Below, in pieces: positions 14,682 to 24,041 of a DNA stretch of 53,842 nt. The notes beneath the pieces are model-generated. The model made no database searches. It saw nothing but the letters and a program-made list of their open reading frames with translations, and was not told the DNA's origin. The stretch is taken from assembly GCA_029051525.1 (NCBI GenBank), contig JAIDKG010000005.1:1-53842 (forward strand), written 5' to 3'. The translations under genes were made by a program, and so were the position numbers. The stretch is from Muribaculaceae bacterium. Lineage in GTDB: Bacteria; Bacteroidota; Bacteroidia; Bacteroidales; Muribaculaceae. Positions within the stretch are counted from its first letter, which is position 1. Every line of letters starts with the position of its first letter.

Positions 14682-16154
14682 TTAGGCGGTTTCGTTAATG
14701 ACGGGAGCGGGCTCTTCTTCGGCGGTCTCATTGTGGGCCAGTTCGATAATCCGGAAGCCGGTCACTGCGATAAGCACACTCATCAGCGGGCTGAGATAAT
14801 TGAATACACAGTAGGGGAGATAGGTAAGTGTAGATACCCCAAGCACCGACGACTGTGTCACACCGCAGCTGTTCCAGGGAATCAGCACCGATGTCACCGA
14901 TACCGAATCCTCAAGTGTGCGGCTCAGCAGACGCCCTTCGAGATTGAGGCGGCTGTAGAGGTTGCGATACATGTTGGCTCCCACGATAATGGAGAGATAT
15001 TGGTCGGCTGTGGCACTGTTGAGCAGCAGGCCGGAGGCCGCAGTGGCTCCTACGGCTCCCACACGGTTGCGGATAAGAGAGGTGAAGGCTTGGGTGATAC
15101 GTGCCAGAAGTCCGGTGCCCATCATCACGCCGCCGAAGCACATGGCGCTCACCACCAGCATCACTGTGGAGAGCATACCCTTCATGCCGCCGGTGGCCAC
15201 CAGAGTGTCGAGCGAGGCATCGCCGGTGGAGAGGGCAGTGTCAGTGAGAAGTACCTGCCGGGCTGTGTGGAAAGCTCCCGAGAGCCCCTCACCTCCTATG
15301 GCCTGCACCACTTGCGGCTGGAAGATGAATATACCCGCAAGGCCGAGCAGAGTGGAGGCTGCAAGGGTGAGCAGAGTGTTGACGCGTAGGGCGATAAGGG
15401 TCACGGTAATCACCGGAATCACCATAATCCATGGATTGAGGTGGAAGGTGGTCTCAAGGGCTGTGGTCATGGCGCTGCGCGCCGGTGCATCGGCCGAAGG
15501 GAGCATCATCCCCGCCACACCGAATACCGTCAGCGCAATCACCAGCGAGGGGATAGTGGTGATGAGCATATAGCGGATATGGGTGAATAGATTCACCTCG
15601 GATGATGTGGCGGCAAGCACTGTGGTGTCGGATAGGGGGGAGATTTTGTCGCCGAAATATGCTCCGGAGATTATGGCGCCCGCCACCCATCCGGGTGAGA
15701 ACCCTAAAAGAGTGCCTATTCCCATGAAGGCCACACCGATAGTGGCGATAGTGGTCCACGAACTACCGGTGAGAATCGAAATAAAGGCACAGAAGCAGCA
15801 GGCCGTGAGGAGGAATACAGGGGGATAAATGTAGCGCAGACCCATCTCAATCAGCATCGGCACCACACCGGAGAGCATCCATGTGGCAGCCACGGTGCCT
15901 ATAAGCAGGAGGATAGGAATTGCCGGCACCGTCTGGCGGGCCGAAGTCTGCATACCTTTCAGCAGGTCGGAGCGGCTGCATCGGGCACCTGCGCAGCCGG
16001 TGACCAATCCTATCACTGAGGCTCCGAGCAGCAGTAGGTAACTGTTGTCGGCCACGAAGTCTGAACCTTTTACCACGAGAGCCGTCACCACGGCAACAAG
16101 CAGGGCTGCCACCGGAAGTATGGCCGCCCAGAGGGGGAGGGGTCGTCTGTTCAT
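14682..16154 (-). CDS. nhaC: Na+/H+ antiporter, NhaC family
   Basis: A 490-residue inner-membrane protein with about eleven to twelve hydrophobic helices, exchanging sodium (or possibly another cation or solute) for protons. The central TGSSWTTIATIGVAFMGIGT with the following ISGAYFGDKISPLSDTT are the best-known NhaC signatures; SATADQYLSIIVGANMY and LIPWNSCGVTQSSVLG come from the C-terminal half. The start at 16154 (MNRRPLPLW) gives a basic N-terminus before the first helix. It is a single gene, convergent with frr and divergent from the next transporter. Some NhaC-family members carry organic solutes (malate/lactate), so the substrate is not certain. Confidence 0.88.
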   Translation of the reverse strand: MNRRPLPLWAAILPVAALLVAVVTALVVKGSDFVADNSYLLLLGASVIGLVTGCAGARCSRSDLLKGMQTSARQTVPAIPILLLIGTVAATWMLSGVVPMLIEMGLRYIYPPVFLLTACCFCAFISILTGSSWTTIATIGVAFMGIGTLLGFSPGWVAGAIISGAYFGDKISPLSDTTVLAATSSEVNLFTHIRYMLITTIPSLVIALTVFGVAGMMLPSADAPARSAMTTALETTFHLNPWIMVIPVITVTLIALRVNTLLTLAASTLLGLAGIFIFQPQVVQAIGGEGLSGAFHTARQVLLTDTALSTGDASLDTLVATGGMKGMLSTVMLVVSAMCFGGVMMGTGLLARITQAFTSLIRNRVGAVGATAASGLLLNSATADQYLSIIVGANMYRNLYSRLNLEGRLLSRTLEDSVSVTSVLIPWNSCGVTQSSVLGVSTLTYLPYCVFNYLSPLMSVLIAVTGFRIIELAHNETAEEEPAPVINETA

Positions 16155-16381
16155 CTGTTTAAATTATGTGTAGAGTATGGCGGTATCATTGCGGAGCCTT
16201 CCGGCCGAGCATCGGGAGATACCATAAGGAAGTCATTATGAAACGCTGCGGAGTGTGTGCAATAGGGCAAACCTATGACGCAACTGCATTGTTGAAATAA
16301 CGTAAGCATCCTCTTTTATTATATGCATCGGGGTATATAACCTTTACTGCTATAAGACTAATTAACTAAAAATCCCCCACT

Positions 16382-18082
16382 ATGGAATTTTGCATCGACA
16401 TATTGCGCGAGAATCCCGCCATAGCCCTCTTTCTCACTGTGGGGTTGGGATTCCTGCTCGGTAAACTCAAATACCGTAATTTCTCGCTCGGCCCGGTGAC
16501 ATCGGTGCTGATCATTGCCATTCTGGTGGGGCAGTTGGGTATATCGCTCTCGCCGCAGATAAAGACAGTATTCTTCATGCTCTTCCTCTTTGCCGTGGGC
16601 TATAGTGTGGGACCGAAGTTTTTCCGTTCGCTTCGCGGCATGGGGCTGAAGCAGGTGCTGTTTGCCCTGCTGATGAGCGCCACCTGTTTCGGCGCCACAT
16701 TCCTCATGGCCTGGTGGATGGGATATGACAAGGGTGAGACGGTGGGGATGTTCTCCGGGTCGCAGACGTGTTCGGCCCTTCTGGCCGTAGGTGGCGATGC
16801 GATAGGCAATTCCAATGTGGCCGAGGGATTGAAGAAGAGTATGATCGATATCATGCCGGTGTGTTATGCGGTGACTTATGTGTTTGGCACCCTGGGCACC
16901 GTGATAGTGCTTGGCACTTTGGGGCCGTGGCTGCTTGGCGGGCTCGACAAGGTAAAGGCGCAGGCTGCCGAACTGGAGGCGCAGATGAATGAGGCATCCT
17001 GGAAATCCGACCCGGTGAATATCAACGCGCTGCGCACGGTGGCCTTCCGCACCTTCAGGGTGGAGAAGCCCTATTTCATGAATGGACATTCGGTGCATAC
17101 AGTCGAGCAATATCTGCGCACGATGGGGAAGGTGCTTTATATCGACCGCATCCGCCGTTCGGACGGCACTATCGTGGTGCCGTCGGCCGAGACGATGGTG
17201 CGGCATGGCGATACGGTGGTGGTGTGTGGCCGCCGCGAGTATCTCGTGGAGAATACAGGATTGCTCGGAGCCGAGGTCGACGACTCTCCGCTGCTCGATT
17301 ATCCGGTGGAGCGCATACCGGTGCTGGTCACCTCGCGTAAGGTGGATGGATGCACGGTGGCCGAGCTGCGTGATCACAGCTCGATGCGCGGCATCATGAT
17401 TGAGGAGCTGCAGAATAAGGAGGGTCTGGGTGAGGTGACCCCCGCCACGGTGATACATCGTGGCGACACGCTGGTGCTCGTAGGGCGCCGGGATGTGCTG
17501 CGCCACGTAAGCTCGCAGATAGGCATTCTGGATGTGCCGACCACGAAGACAGATATAATGTTTGTGGGGCTGGCCATTTTCATAGGAGCCTTCATAGGAG
17601 CCATTCCTATTGTGGTGGACGGCATACCGATTAGTTTCGGTGTGAGCGGCGGCTCGCTGATTGCGGGTCTGGTGTTCGGATGGCTCCGCACCCGTCGCCC
17701 CACGATAGGCTATATCCCTCAGCCGGCGCTGTGGCTGATGAATAATCTGGGACTCAACACCTTCATAGCCGTAATCGGTATAGATGCGGCCCCGACCTTT
17801 GTGAGCGGTCTGCATCAGGTGGGGTGGGGGTTGCTCGGAGTGGGTGCGATCGCCACACTGATACCTCTCTTCATGGGTCTCTTGTTGGGGCGCTACGTAT
17901 TCAAATTCAATCCGGCTCTGACGTTGGGGTGCTGTGCAGGCACGCGCACCTGCACGGCCGCTCTCGGAGCGGTGCAGGAGTCGATCGGCTCCAATCTCCC
18001 CACAATGGGATATACGGTGACTTATGCCGTGAGCAATGTGCTCCTCGTGATATGGGGTATCGTGACGGTGGCGCTGATATAG
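16382..18082 (+). CDS. AspT/YidE-type transporter with two RCK_C domains
   Basis: A 566-residue membrane protein of the aspartate:alanine exchanger (AAEx) family. Two hydrophobic halves (about 1-200 and 385-566), each with an AspT/YidE/YbjL duplication motif (SQTCSALLAVGGDAIGNSNV and CAGTRTCTAALGAVQESIGS), flank a soluble centre with two TrkA-C/RCK_C domains (about 215-290 and 300-375, seen as GDTVVVCGRREYL and GDTLVLVGRRDVL). The RCK_C domains suggest gating by a nucleotide or metabolite. The start MEFCIDILRENPAIALF is just before the first helix. Substrate is unknown; electrogenic aspartate-alanine exchange is the characterised activity of the family. It is monocistronic, with a shared terminator downstream. 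Confidence 0.88.
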   Translation: MEFCIDILRENPAIALFLTVGLGFLLGKLKYRNFSLGPVTSVLIIAILVGQLGISLSPQIKTVFFMLFLFAVGYSVGPKFFRSLRGMGLKQVLFALLMSATCFGATFLMAWWMGYDKGETVGMFSGSQTCSALLAVGGDAIGNSNVAEGLKKSMIDIMPVCYAVTYVFGTLGTVIVLGTLGPWLLGGLDKVKAQAAELEAQMNEASWKSDPVNINALRTVAFRTFRVEKPYFMNGHSVHTVEQYLRTMGKVLYIDRIRRSDGTIVVPSAETMVRHGDTVVVCGRREYLVENTGLLGAEVDDSPLLDYPVERIPVLVTSRKVDGCTVAELRDHSSMRGIMIEELQNKEGLGEVTPATVIHRGDTLVLVGRRDVLRHVSSQIGILDVPTTKTDIMFVGLAIFIGAFIGAIPIVVDGIPISFGVSGGSLIAGLVFGWLRTRRPTIGYIPQPALWLMNNLGLNTFIAVIGIDAAPTFVSGLHQVGWGLLGVGAIATLIPLFMGLLLGRYVFKFNPALTLGCCAGTRTCTAALGAVQESIGSNLPTMGYTVTYAVSNVLLVIWGIVTVALI

Positions 18083-18123
18083 TGCCGGGCTGTGACTGCC
18101 ATACATACCCCGCATATACACCG

Positions 18124-18165
18124 AAAAAGCCTCTGCCGCGATTCTACTCGCAGCAGAGGCTTTTC
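18124..18165. terminator. Bidirectional terminator between convergent genes
   Basis: AAAAGCCTCTGC at 18125-18136 pairs with GCAGAGGCTTTT at 18153-18164 around a 16-nt loop. It lies between the transporter and the minus-strand aminotransferase gene. Confidence 0.85.
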
Positions 18166-18195
18166 TATGTACTTTTCTATGTATATGCGGGCTGC

Positions 18196-18207
18196 TAACG
18201 CGCTCTA
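18196..18207 (-). repeat. Dispersed repeat, minimal core, directly after a stop codon
   Basis: TAGAGCGCGTTA on the minus strand starts at the base after the TGA of the aminotransferase gene. Confidence 0.5.
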
Positions 18208-19473
18208 TCAATCCGCGATAGCGGCTTTGATCTGCTCCACGATATAGCGCACATCATCGTCGGTCACCCAGGGACCGGACGGCAGACAGATACCTACTTT
18301 GAAGAGCTGCTCCGACACACCATTGACATATGCCGGATTGGAGGCATACACCGGCTGGCGGTGCATCGGTTTCCAAAGCGGACGGGCTTCGATATTAGCC
18401 TTGTCGAGAGCTATGCGCAGAGCCTCGACATTGGCGTTGGGCTGGCAGTCGGTCACTGCGGTGCTGGCTGTATGGGTCACACCGGCAGCACCACCTACAG
18501 CTCCTGTGATTACCGTCTTATAGGCATTCTCCTCACCCTTGATATGCAGGTCGGGGTCGAGAGTGGCGGTGCAGAGCCAATAGTTGGCATCGAAGTCGGC
18601 CGATGGAGCCTGATGCATTTTAAATCCGGCCACATCCTTGAGCAGTTCGCAATAAAGGGCCTGCACATGGTGGTGGTGGGCTATATGGTCATCGAGAATT
18701 GTCATCTGTCCGCGGCCTATGCCGGCGCAGATATTCGACATGCGGTAGTTATATCCTATCGCCTCATGCTGATAGTAGGGATAGGATTCGCGGGCCTGAG
18801 TGGCAAACCAGAGTATGCGGCGTGCCTCATCGGCATCGGGGCATATCAGTGCGCCGCCGCCGGAGGTGGTGATCATCTTGTTGCCGTTGAAGGAGAGCAC
18901 GCCGAAGCGTCCGAACGTGCCGAGCACAGTCCCCTTGTAGCGGGAGCCGAAACCTTCGGCGGCATCCTCAATCACAGGTATGCCATACTTTTCGGCCACG
19001 GCCATAATCTCATCAATCTTATACGGCATTCCGTAGAGTGCCACGGGGATGATGGCTTTCGGTTTGCGTCCGGTCTTTTCGATGCGGTCGGCGATAGCCT
19101 CGTCGAGGAGTTGCGGGTCAATATTCCATGTGTCGGATTCTGAATCTACAAATACCGGTGTGGCACCGAGATATGTCACCGGATGTGACGACGCGCAGAA
19201 AGTGAACGACTGCACCATCACCTCATCGCCCGGGCCTACGCCGCAGGCGATCAGTGCGAGATGCACTGCGGCCGTTCCGGCCGACAGGGCCACTACCTCC
19301 TTGTGGAGGGCGGGGGCATTATCGCGATGGTTGACAAACTTTTCGAGGTCATCCTCGAAACCGTTGACGTTCGGACCCAAAGGCACGACCCAGTTCTGGT
19401 CGAACGCCTCTTTGATGAAGTCCATCTCACGACCCGACATATGAGCCAGGCACAATAATATTCTATCTCTCAT
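18208..19473 (-). CDS. DegT/DnrJ/EryC1/StrS-family PLP aminotransferase
   Basis: A 421-residue pyridoxal-phosphate enzyme of the sugar aminotransferase class, making amino sugars for surface glycans from keto-sugar nucleotides. It begins MRDRILLCLAHMSGREMDFI and continues NWVVPLGPNVNGFE, the family N-terminus. SAGTAAVHLAL, PVIEDAAEGFGSRYKG and FGVLSFNGNKMITTSGGGAL follow; K199 in the last motif is the predicted Schiff-base lysine. The start at 19473 is supported by family alignment and by a promoter whose transcript begins near 19615; the ORF opens further upstream at 19623. No other sugar-biosynthesis gene is adjacent, so its glycan pathway must be elsewhere. The leader of about 140 nt is unexplained. 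Confidence 0.88.
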   Translation of the reverse strand: MRDRILLCLAHMSGREMDFIKEAFDQNWVVPLGPNVNGFEDDLEKFVNHRDNAPALHKEVVALSAGTAAVHLALIACGVGPGDEVMVQSFTFCASSHPVTYLGATPVFVDSESDTWNIDPQLLDEAIADRIEKTGRKPKAIIPVALYGMPYKIDEIMAVAEKYGIPVIEDAAEGFGSRYKGTVLGTFGRFGVLSFNGNKMITTSGGGALICPDADEARRILWFATQARESYPYYQHEAIGYNYRMSNICAGIGRGQMTILDDHIAHHHHVQALYCELLKDVAGFKMHQAPSADFDANYWLCTATLDPDLHIKGEENAYKTVITGAVGGAAGVTHTASTAVTDCQPNANVEALRIALDKANIEARPLWKPMHRQPVYASNPAYVNGVSEQLFKVGICLPSGPWVTDDDVRYIVEQIKAAIAD

Positions 19474-19620
19474 CTTGCAAGGATGTAAATGTGCGTATTG
19501 CTCCGCACAGAGTTGGATTGTCAGTACAATAAGGCCTCTCGGCAGTGGAATCACGACGTGGAGGGTCACAGATTGTGCAATATATATTATACAACAACCG
19601 TCACCCCATGAAAGGCACGG

Positions 19621-19652
19621 CAAATTTAACGAAAAATAATGATTGGGGCAAA
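19621..19652 (-). promoter_or_regulatory. Promoter of the aminotransferase gene
   Basis: On the minus strand TTTG (19652-19649), a 20-bp spacer and TAAATTTG (19628-19621) match the Bacteroidetes consensus exactly. Transcription near 19615 leaves a leader of about 140 nt. Confidence 0.75.
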
Positions 19653-19950
19653 TCCGGGGGTGGAAGAGGATGTGCGCAGTTCCGGTGATGCCGGGCCGTG
19701 TGCTGCCGTAATGCGGGCGGCTCCCCCTTGCAGTGTCGGCATTGACCGGCCTGTATCTCCGGCATGATGGGCGTCGGGAGGTATAATTCCGGTTATTATT
19801 GGTGTGGATACGGGTGTGAGTCCGGTATAGGGCCGATGTAAGGAAATCTGGATAAACTTTCCAAGGGATGGATTAGACTTTTAGCAAATAACCGAATCGT
19901 AATACGCTGATTATCAGTGTGGGTATTGTGAAGGGTATGAAACTTTTAGA
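19653..19950. other. Intergenic stretch with no recognised feature
   Basis: About 300 bp between divergent promoters. The first 200 bp are GC-rich and read like decayed coding or spacer sequence, with no intact ORF. I see no repeat, hairpin or RNA. Confidence 0.5.
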
Positions 19951-19982
19951 TTTGGCCGTAAACTTTAAAAGAGCTAATTTTG
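19951..19982 (+). promoter_or_regulatory. Promoter of the beta-barrel protein gene
   Basis: TTTG at 19951-19954, a 20-bp spacer and TAATTTTG at 19975-19982 match the consensus. The ATG is at 20011. Confidence 0.8.
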
Positions 19983-20010
19983 CAGCCGGAAAAATCATTT
20001 TATAAGCATC

Positions 20011-20658
20011 ATGAAGATTCGATTTTGTGTATTTTCGATACTGTCGGTTTTTGTGTGTTGCTTTGGCAACGCACAAAAACTGAACTATGGAGCAGAAGCC
20101 GGATACCTGTATAACTGGCTCTCGGTAGAAGAATATAATGCTTCGGGACGGAATGGGTTTAAAATCGGAGGTCTGGTAGAATTTACCCTAAAGAATAATA
20201 TTTCCTTTGAGTCCGGTGTGACTTTTGTGAGGAAAGGGGGCGAAACCTGGGGTAAGAATCTATTGTCTATGGATGTATCCAGAGTCAAATTCTGCTCTAT
20301 GGATTATATTCAGATACCATTGAACGCCGGGTATAAGTTTAGCTTTAATCACGGTTTTTCGGTAAAGCCTCAGATAGGGCTGTATTATGCTGTAGGTGTT
20401 GCCGGTCATTCATTTGTAACGGGTATAGATTCTTATGGACAGCCGTACGAGGCAAGAACGTCAACATTTTCAAGCCATTTCAGACCTCCGTACAGGTCTT
20501 CTAATCGAAGTGATTGGGGATTATCAGCAGCATTGGAACTGGCCTATCGGCATGTAGGGTTGAAGGTGGATTACGATTATGCATTAACCAACGCCACATA
20601 TTATGGCAATGGTAAGCACCGCACCCTCTCCGTCACAGCAATCTACTGGATACGGTAA
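20011..20658 (+). CDS. Small outer-membrane beta-barrel protein
   Basis: A 215-residue protein with a signal peptide (MKIRFCVFSILSVFVCCFGN, cut near AQ) followed by alternating aromatic beta strands: YGAEAGYLYNWLSVEEY, GFKIGGLVEFTL, ISFESGVTFVRKGG, YIQIPLNAGYKFSF, PQIGLYYAVGVAG, WGLSAALELAYRHVGLKVDY, and a final RTLSVTAIYWIR. Ending in an aromatic-hydrophobic strand is typical of barrels inserted by BamA. It fits the eight-stranded porin-like family common in Bacteroidetes. It has its own promoter and a strong terminator, so it is a single-gene unit. No specific ligand or function can be named. Confidence 0.8.
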   Translation: MKIRFCVFSILSVFVCCFGNAQKLNYGAEAGYLYNWLSVEEYNASGRNGFKIGGLVEFTLKNNISFESGVTFVRKGGETWGKNLLSMDVSRVKFCSMDYIQIPLNAGYKFSFNHGFSVKPQIGLYYAVGVAGHSFVTGIDSYGQPYEARTSTFSSHFRPPYRSSNRSDWGLSAALELAYRHVGLKVDYDYALTNATYYGNGKHRTLSVTAIYWIR

Positions 20659-20704
20659 AACCGTCCATGTCAGCTGACGGCATATAAGGAATGGCACTCC
20701 ATCG

Positions 20705-20748
20705 GAGCTGCCGGAATAGATGCGATGAGCAGGCTATTCCGGCAGCTC
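20705..20748 (+). terminator. Terminator hairpin after the beta-barrel gene
   Basis: GAGCTGCCGGAATAG at 20705-20719 pairs perfectly with CTATTCCGGCAGCTC at 20734-20748 around a 14-nt loop. The following sequence (GTTGCTTTATAA) has only a weak U tract. Confidence 0.8.
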
Positions 20749-20846
20749 GTTGCTTTATAATGATTGCGTTATTAATGATTTTTTGTGTCGCAGTCAGGTT
20801 GTCTGTCGGATGAAGATATGTGAAATGTGAAATGCTCAACACATAA

Positions 20847-20878
20847 TTTGGCGTATTAAACAATATTTAGTAATTTTG
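20847..20878 (+). promoter_or_regulatory. Promoter of the TPR/HTH lipoprotein gene
   Basis: TTTG at 20847-20850, a 20-bp spacer and TAATTTTG at 20871-20878. The ATG is 34 bp downstream. Confidence 0.8.
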
Positions 20879-20911
20879 CGGGAAAAACTTAAGACTAAAT
20901 AAATTCCGCAT

Positions 20912-22714
20912 ATGAAACGACTCCTCGGCTGTGTATATGTAATGGTCAGCATCTGTGTGCTCGTGCTCATGCAGGCCTGCAGCCCTCATTCCGCCGAGTG
21001 GCCTAAGCTGGAAATGGCCGAGAGTCTGATTGCAAGGAAAGCGGAGTCCGCACAGTCGGTTCTGGAACAGGTAAATACACTCAATCTGGATTACAGGGAG
21101 GATAAGGCGCGTTATGCCCTGCTGTGTGCAACAGTGGCGTTGGCCGAAGGGCGCGATTCTGCGATTTCAGCGAAGTCGATTCAGCCTGCCATCGACTATT
21201 ATCTGCCGGATGGTGAGAATAGGGAGAAATTCCGTACTTATGTATGCAAGGGGTGTGTGGCACTGAGGATGGGTGACGAAGACCAGGCGATGGAGAATTT
21301 CCTGTATGCCGCGGAATATTATACGCCCGGGACAGATTCGCTCGTGCTGGCCCATCTGTTGGTCGAACAAAGTGTGCTCTACCGCCGGCAATACAAACTG
21401 CGCGCAAGCATCGACAATAATATGAGAGCGGCCGGGATATTCTCTTCTTTCGGTAAATATCTGCAGGCTATGGACTGTTATGCAACGGCACTGCATGGTG
21501 CCTTGCGGCTGACTGACCGCGATGTGGCGGATACGATCGTGGAGGAGTGCAGGCAACTGGCCGAAAGGTATCCGGCAAAGTCGGAGATGCTTGAGGCGCA
21601 ATTGCTGGCGTATGACGTAAGATACGGTGAATTTCCGGAAGTGGCGGCTACGCTGGATGAACTGGCGGGAATAATGGAGGCCGACCACCGGCCGCTGTCG
21701 GTGAATCTGATGCTTAACATGGCCAACGGCTATGCCGCATTAGGCGACGATATGGCTGCCGCGAAGATGCTCGGCAGGGTAGAGGGAGCCGGAGTGCCGC
21801 TCGATTCGATGGAATATCTGCCGGTGAAGGTGAATGTGCTTGAAGCGGAAGGTGAATACCGGGAGGCGCTGAGGATGGAGCGTATATATAATGGTGTGGC
21901 AGAGGCGTATCAGCGCACATTGCGTTCGCAAAAACTGATGTTTGCCGACGACCGGCACCGGATTGAGATGGCGCGAATGACGGAGCGGCGTCAGAATGAC
22001 CAGATTATCAGCGGATGTGTGTGCGCCGTATTGTTGCTGGTGATACTGACCGGAGTATCCTACAGGTTTTATCTGCGTGGAAGGGAGCGGCGCCGGGCGG
22101 TGCAGGAAGAGAATGAGCGGCTGCTGTCGGATGGTGCGGAGCTCAACCGCATGAATGAGCAGCTGGAGTCGAAGTATGAGGCCTCTCGGATGCAGGGGAA
22201 GTCGCTTGAAGAAGAGCTTGACGTGGTCTATGACAAGGTAGAGGCCCTCCTGAATGAGCGTGACCGGCTGAAGGGGGTGATTGTGGAGATGAAGAATGCC
22301 GGAGGGGATTCGCAGGGAGAGGTATACCGCATGATGCTGGCTCTGAAATCGCAGATTGCCAAGGGTATCGCGCAGAATGAGGATTGCGCGCAGGCCTGTA
22401 AGGGCTGGATCGATTCGGTATATGGCGATAGAGATAAATTCATGGATTCGATACGGCTGGTATTCACGGCGTCGAATCCTGAGTTTATCACATATTTGCG
22501 TAGTCGCGATCTGACGGATACGGAGATAAATTATGTGTGCCTGTATGCTTTGGGTCTGCGTGGCAAGGAGGTGGGAAATTTCATGCAGTCGCGCAGTCAT
22601 TATAATCTGAGCAGCCAGATCCGGAAGAAGCTCGGCATTGATGAGCATCAGACGAATCTTTCGATCTATGTGCAGCATATACTCAACGGCCCCTCGCCGC
22701 AGCCGACCCCGTAG
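20912..22714 (+). CDS. Membrane lipoprotein with TPR-like domain and C-terminal HTH
   Basis: A 600-residue regulator-like protein. Residues 1-22 are a lipoprotein signal with lipobox LMQAC (C23). Residues about 30-355 are helical, TPR-like (AMENFLYAAEYY, ASIDNNMRAAGIFSSFGKYLQAMDCYATAL). A transmembrane helix lies at about 362-384 (SGCVCAVLLLVILTGVSYRF), followed by a coiled coil (about 390-455) and a C-terminal helix-turn-helix at about 540-590 (DLTDTEINYVCLYALGLRGK, then SSQIRKKLGI), like the LuxR-type ends of Bacteroidetes TPR regulators. The sensor side would face the periplasm and the HTH the cytosol. The TM helix plus lipobox in one protein is odd, and the second recognition helix (MQSRSHYNLSS) is not a clean LuxR helix. 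Function is inferred only. Confidence 0.75.
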   Translation: MKRLLGCVYVMVSICVLVLMQACSPHSAEWPKLEMAESLIARKAESAQSVLEQVNTLNLDYREDKARYALLCATVALAEGRDSAISAKSIQPAIDYYLPDGENREKFRTYVCKGCVALRMGDEDQAMENFLYAAEYYTPGTDSLVLAHLLVEQSVLYRRQYKLRASIDNNMRAAGIFSSFGKYLQAMDCYATALHGALRLTDRDVADTIVEECRQLAERYPAKSEMLEAQLLAYDVRYGEFPEVAATLDELAGIMEADHRPLSVNLMLNMANGYAALGDDMAAAKMLGRVEGAGVPLDSMEYLPVKVNVLEAEGEYREALRMERIYNGVAEAYQRTLRSQKLMFADDRHRIEMARMTERRQNDQIISGCVCAVLLLVILTGVSYRFYLRGRERRRAVQEENERLLSDGAELNRMNEQLESKYEASRMQGKSLEEELDVVYDKVEALLNERDRLKGVIVEMKNAGGDSQGEVYRMMLALKSQIAKGIAQNEDCAQACKGWIDSVYGDRDKFMDSIRLVFTASNPEFITYLRSRDLTDTEINYVCLYALGLRGKEVGNFMQSRSHYNLSSQIRKKLGIDEHQTNLSIYVQHILNGPSPQPTP

Positions 22715-22772
22715 CGGCAAAAGCATCATAGGGAAGCGGTCTAAGCCGGAGGAGGAAATGGGGGAAAAAGGA

Positions 22773-24002
22773 TCAGCGCAGGGTTGTGGTGCGTCGCAGG
22801 TAGTCGAGGAGCAGCCCCACCTGATGGCGCCGACGAAATGTGCGTATCAATTCCCAATTGCGTGGCATACTAAGTCGGTTTTCCCATAGACGGTAGCAGG
22901 CTAAGATAGCATCGCGGATACCCTCCACATCATCATCGGCCACTGCGAAACCTGCACCGGTCTCGGCCATAAGTGCGCCGGTCACATCTTCCGGGTCATA
23001 GATGGATATAATAGGCTTGTTGGTGGCCAGATAATCCAGAAGTTTGCCGGAATATACCCCCTTGCGCCCTTTCTTGCGGCTGTAGATCATTACCAGGGCA
23101 TCACTTTCATGGATGGAAATCCTCACAGCTTCATCGTGATCCACAGCAGGGAGCAGGAGCACGTTGTCGCGGATGGATTCAGGCACATTCACAGGAATGG
23201 GATTACCCACGATCTTTATGCGGCTGTCGGTCGGAATCAGACCGTCGGCAATGAGGGTGGCAAAAGCCCGGAACCAATTGTCGGGGGTCACATCTTTGTA
23301 GAGATGTCCGATATACGACATTGTGAATACCGGCTGGAAATAATCCCGATATACCTCCGGATAATCATAGCCGTTGCGGATTTCAAGCACATTGCCATGA
23401 GCCGATGAAGCGCGGAGCATATCCACCAGCGGGGTGGATACGGATAGAAGCAGGTCGGAGGAGTCGTAGATATCTTGTATCAGCTTTTTATTGCATTTCA
23501 ACACATAGCGGTTTATATCCCAGCGATGTGGATCGGGAAATTTGGGTTCATCGCGGAAATCGGCTATCCAGTATGATTTTACCCCTTTGCGTCGCAAATA
23601 CAGACCCACGGCATTGGTGTCGATGCCGTAACTTCCGGTGGTCAGGATGCAGTCATACCCGCCATTCTCTCGGATAAGCCGGAGAGCCAGACGCATCATC
23701 TTCTTTTCATGCAGATATGCGGTATGGAGTGTGAGCCTGTATTCTAAGGCTTTGGCTATTCGCGAGATGCTCCATTTCCGGAGTGAGCCGGCGTATTGTC
23801 GGGGGATGTATTGCCTGTAGGTAGGGTCGGTCACATAATGCACGGTGCATCCTTCCCATTCTTCGGTGCGGGTGGTATCGCCGCCGGTAATTACAGTCAC
23901 GTCATGTCCGGCTTCCCGGAAATATTTGGCGAAGGCATTCATGCGGAATGCGGCGATTATGTTTTCCGGATAGAAGTAATTGGAGATTATCAATACTTTC
24001 AT
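22773..24002 (-). CDS. Glycosyltransferase, GT4-like (WbuB type)
   Basis: A 409-residue GT-B fold glycosyltransferase acting on cell-envelope glycans in the cytosol. The N-terminal Rossmann strand and loop VLIISNYFYPENIIAAFRMN and the following AGHDVTVITGG are typical of the WbuB-like group within GT4. The C-terminal half has SYIGHLYKDVTPDNWFRAF, the acceptor/donor strand IKIVGNP, then YSRKKGRKGVYSGKLLDYLA with ATNKPIISI, the usual nucleotide-sugar region. It is convergent with the TPR/HTH lipoprotein gene and 39 nt downstream of the small lipoprotein gene, with a repeat copy between them. It may be read from that gene's promoter. The sugar is unknown. Confidence 0.85.
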   Translation of the reverse strand: MKVLIISNYFYPENIIAAFRMNAFAKYFREAGHDVTVITGGDTTRTEEWEGCTVHYVTDPTYRQYIPRQYAGSLRKWSISRIAKALEYRLTLHTAYLHEKKMMRLALRLIRENGGYDCILTTGSYGIDTNAVGLYLRRKGVKSYWIADFRDEPKFPDPHRWDINRYVLKCNKKLIQDIYDSSDLLLSVSTPLVDMLRASSAHGNVLEIRNGYDYPEVYRDYFQPVFTMSYIGHLYKDVTPDNWFRAFATLIADGLIPTDSRIKIVGNPIPVNVPESIRDNVLLLPAVDHDEAVRISIHESDALVMIYSRKKGRKGVYSGKLLDYLATNKPIISIYDPEDVTGALMAETGAGFAVADDDVEGIRDAILACYRLWENRLSMPRNWELIRTFRRRHQVGLLLDYLRRTTTLR

Positions 24003-24015
24003 GAAAATTCAGCTA

Positions 24016-24033
24016 TTAAGGAACGCGCTCTAA
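24016..24033 (-). repeat. Dispersed repeat, short form, between two minus-strand genes
   Basis: TTAGAGCGCGTTCCTTAA on the minus strand, eight bases after the TGA of the small lipoprotein gene and 13 bp before the glycosyltransferase start. Confidence 0.65.
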
Positions 24034-24041
24034 GGTTTCAA

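Noticed and set aside
16358..18211. 617-codon minus-strand ORF
   Set aside because: Antisense to the AspT/YidE transporter; His/Arg-rich shadow translation, no recognisable domain.
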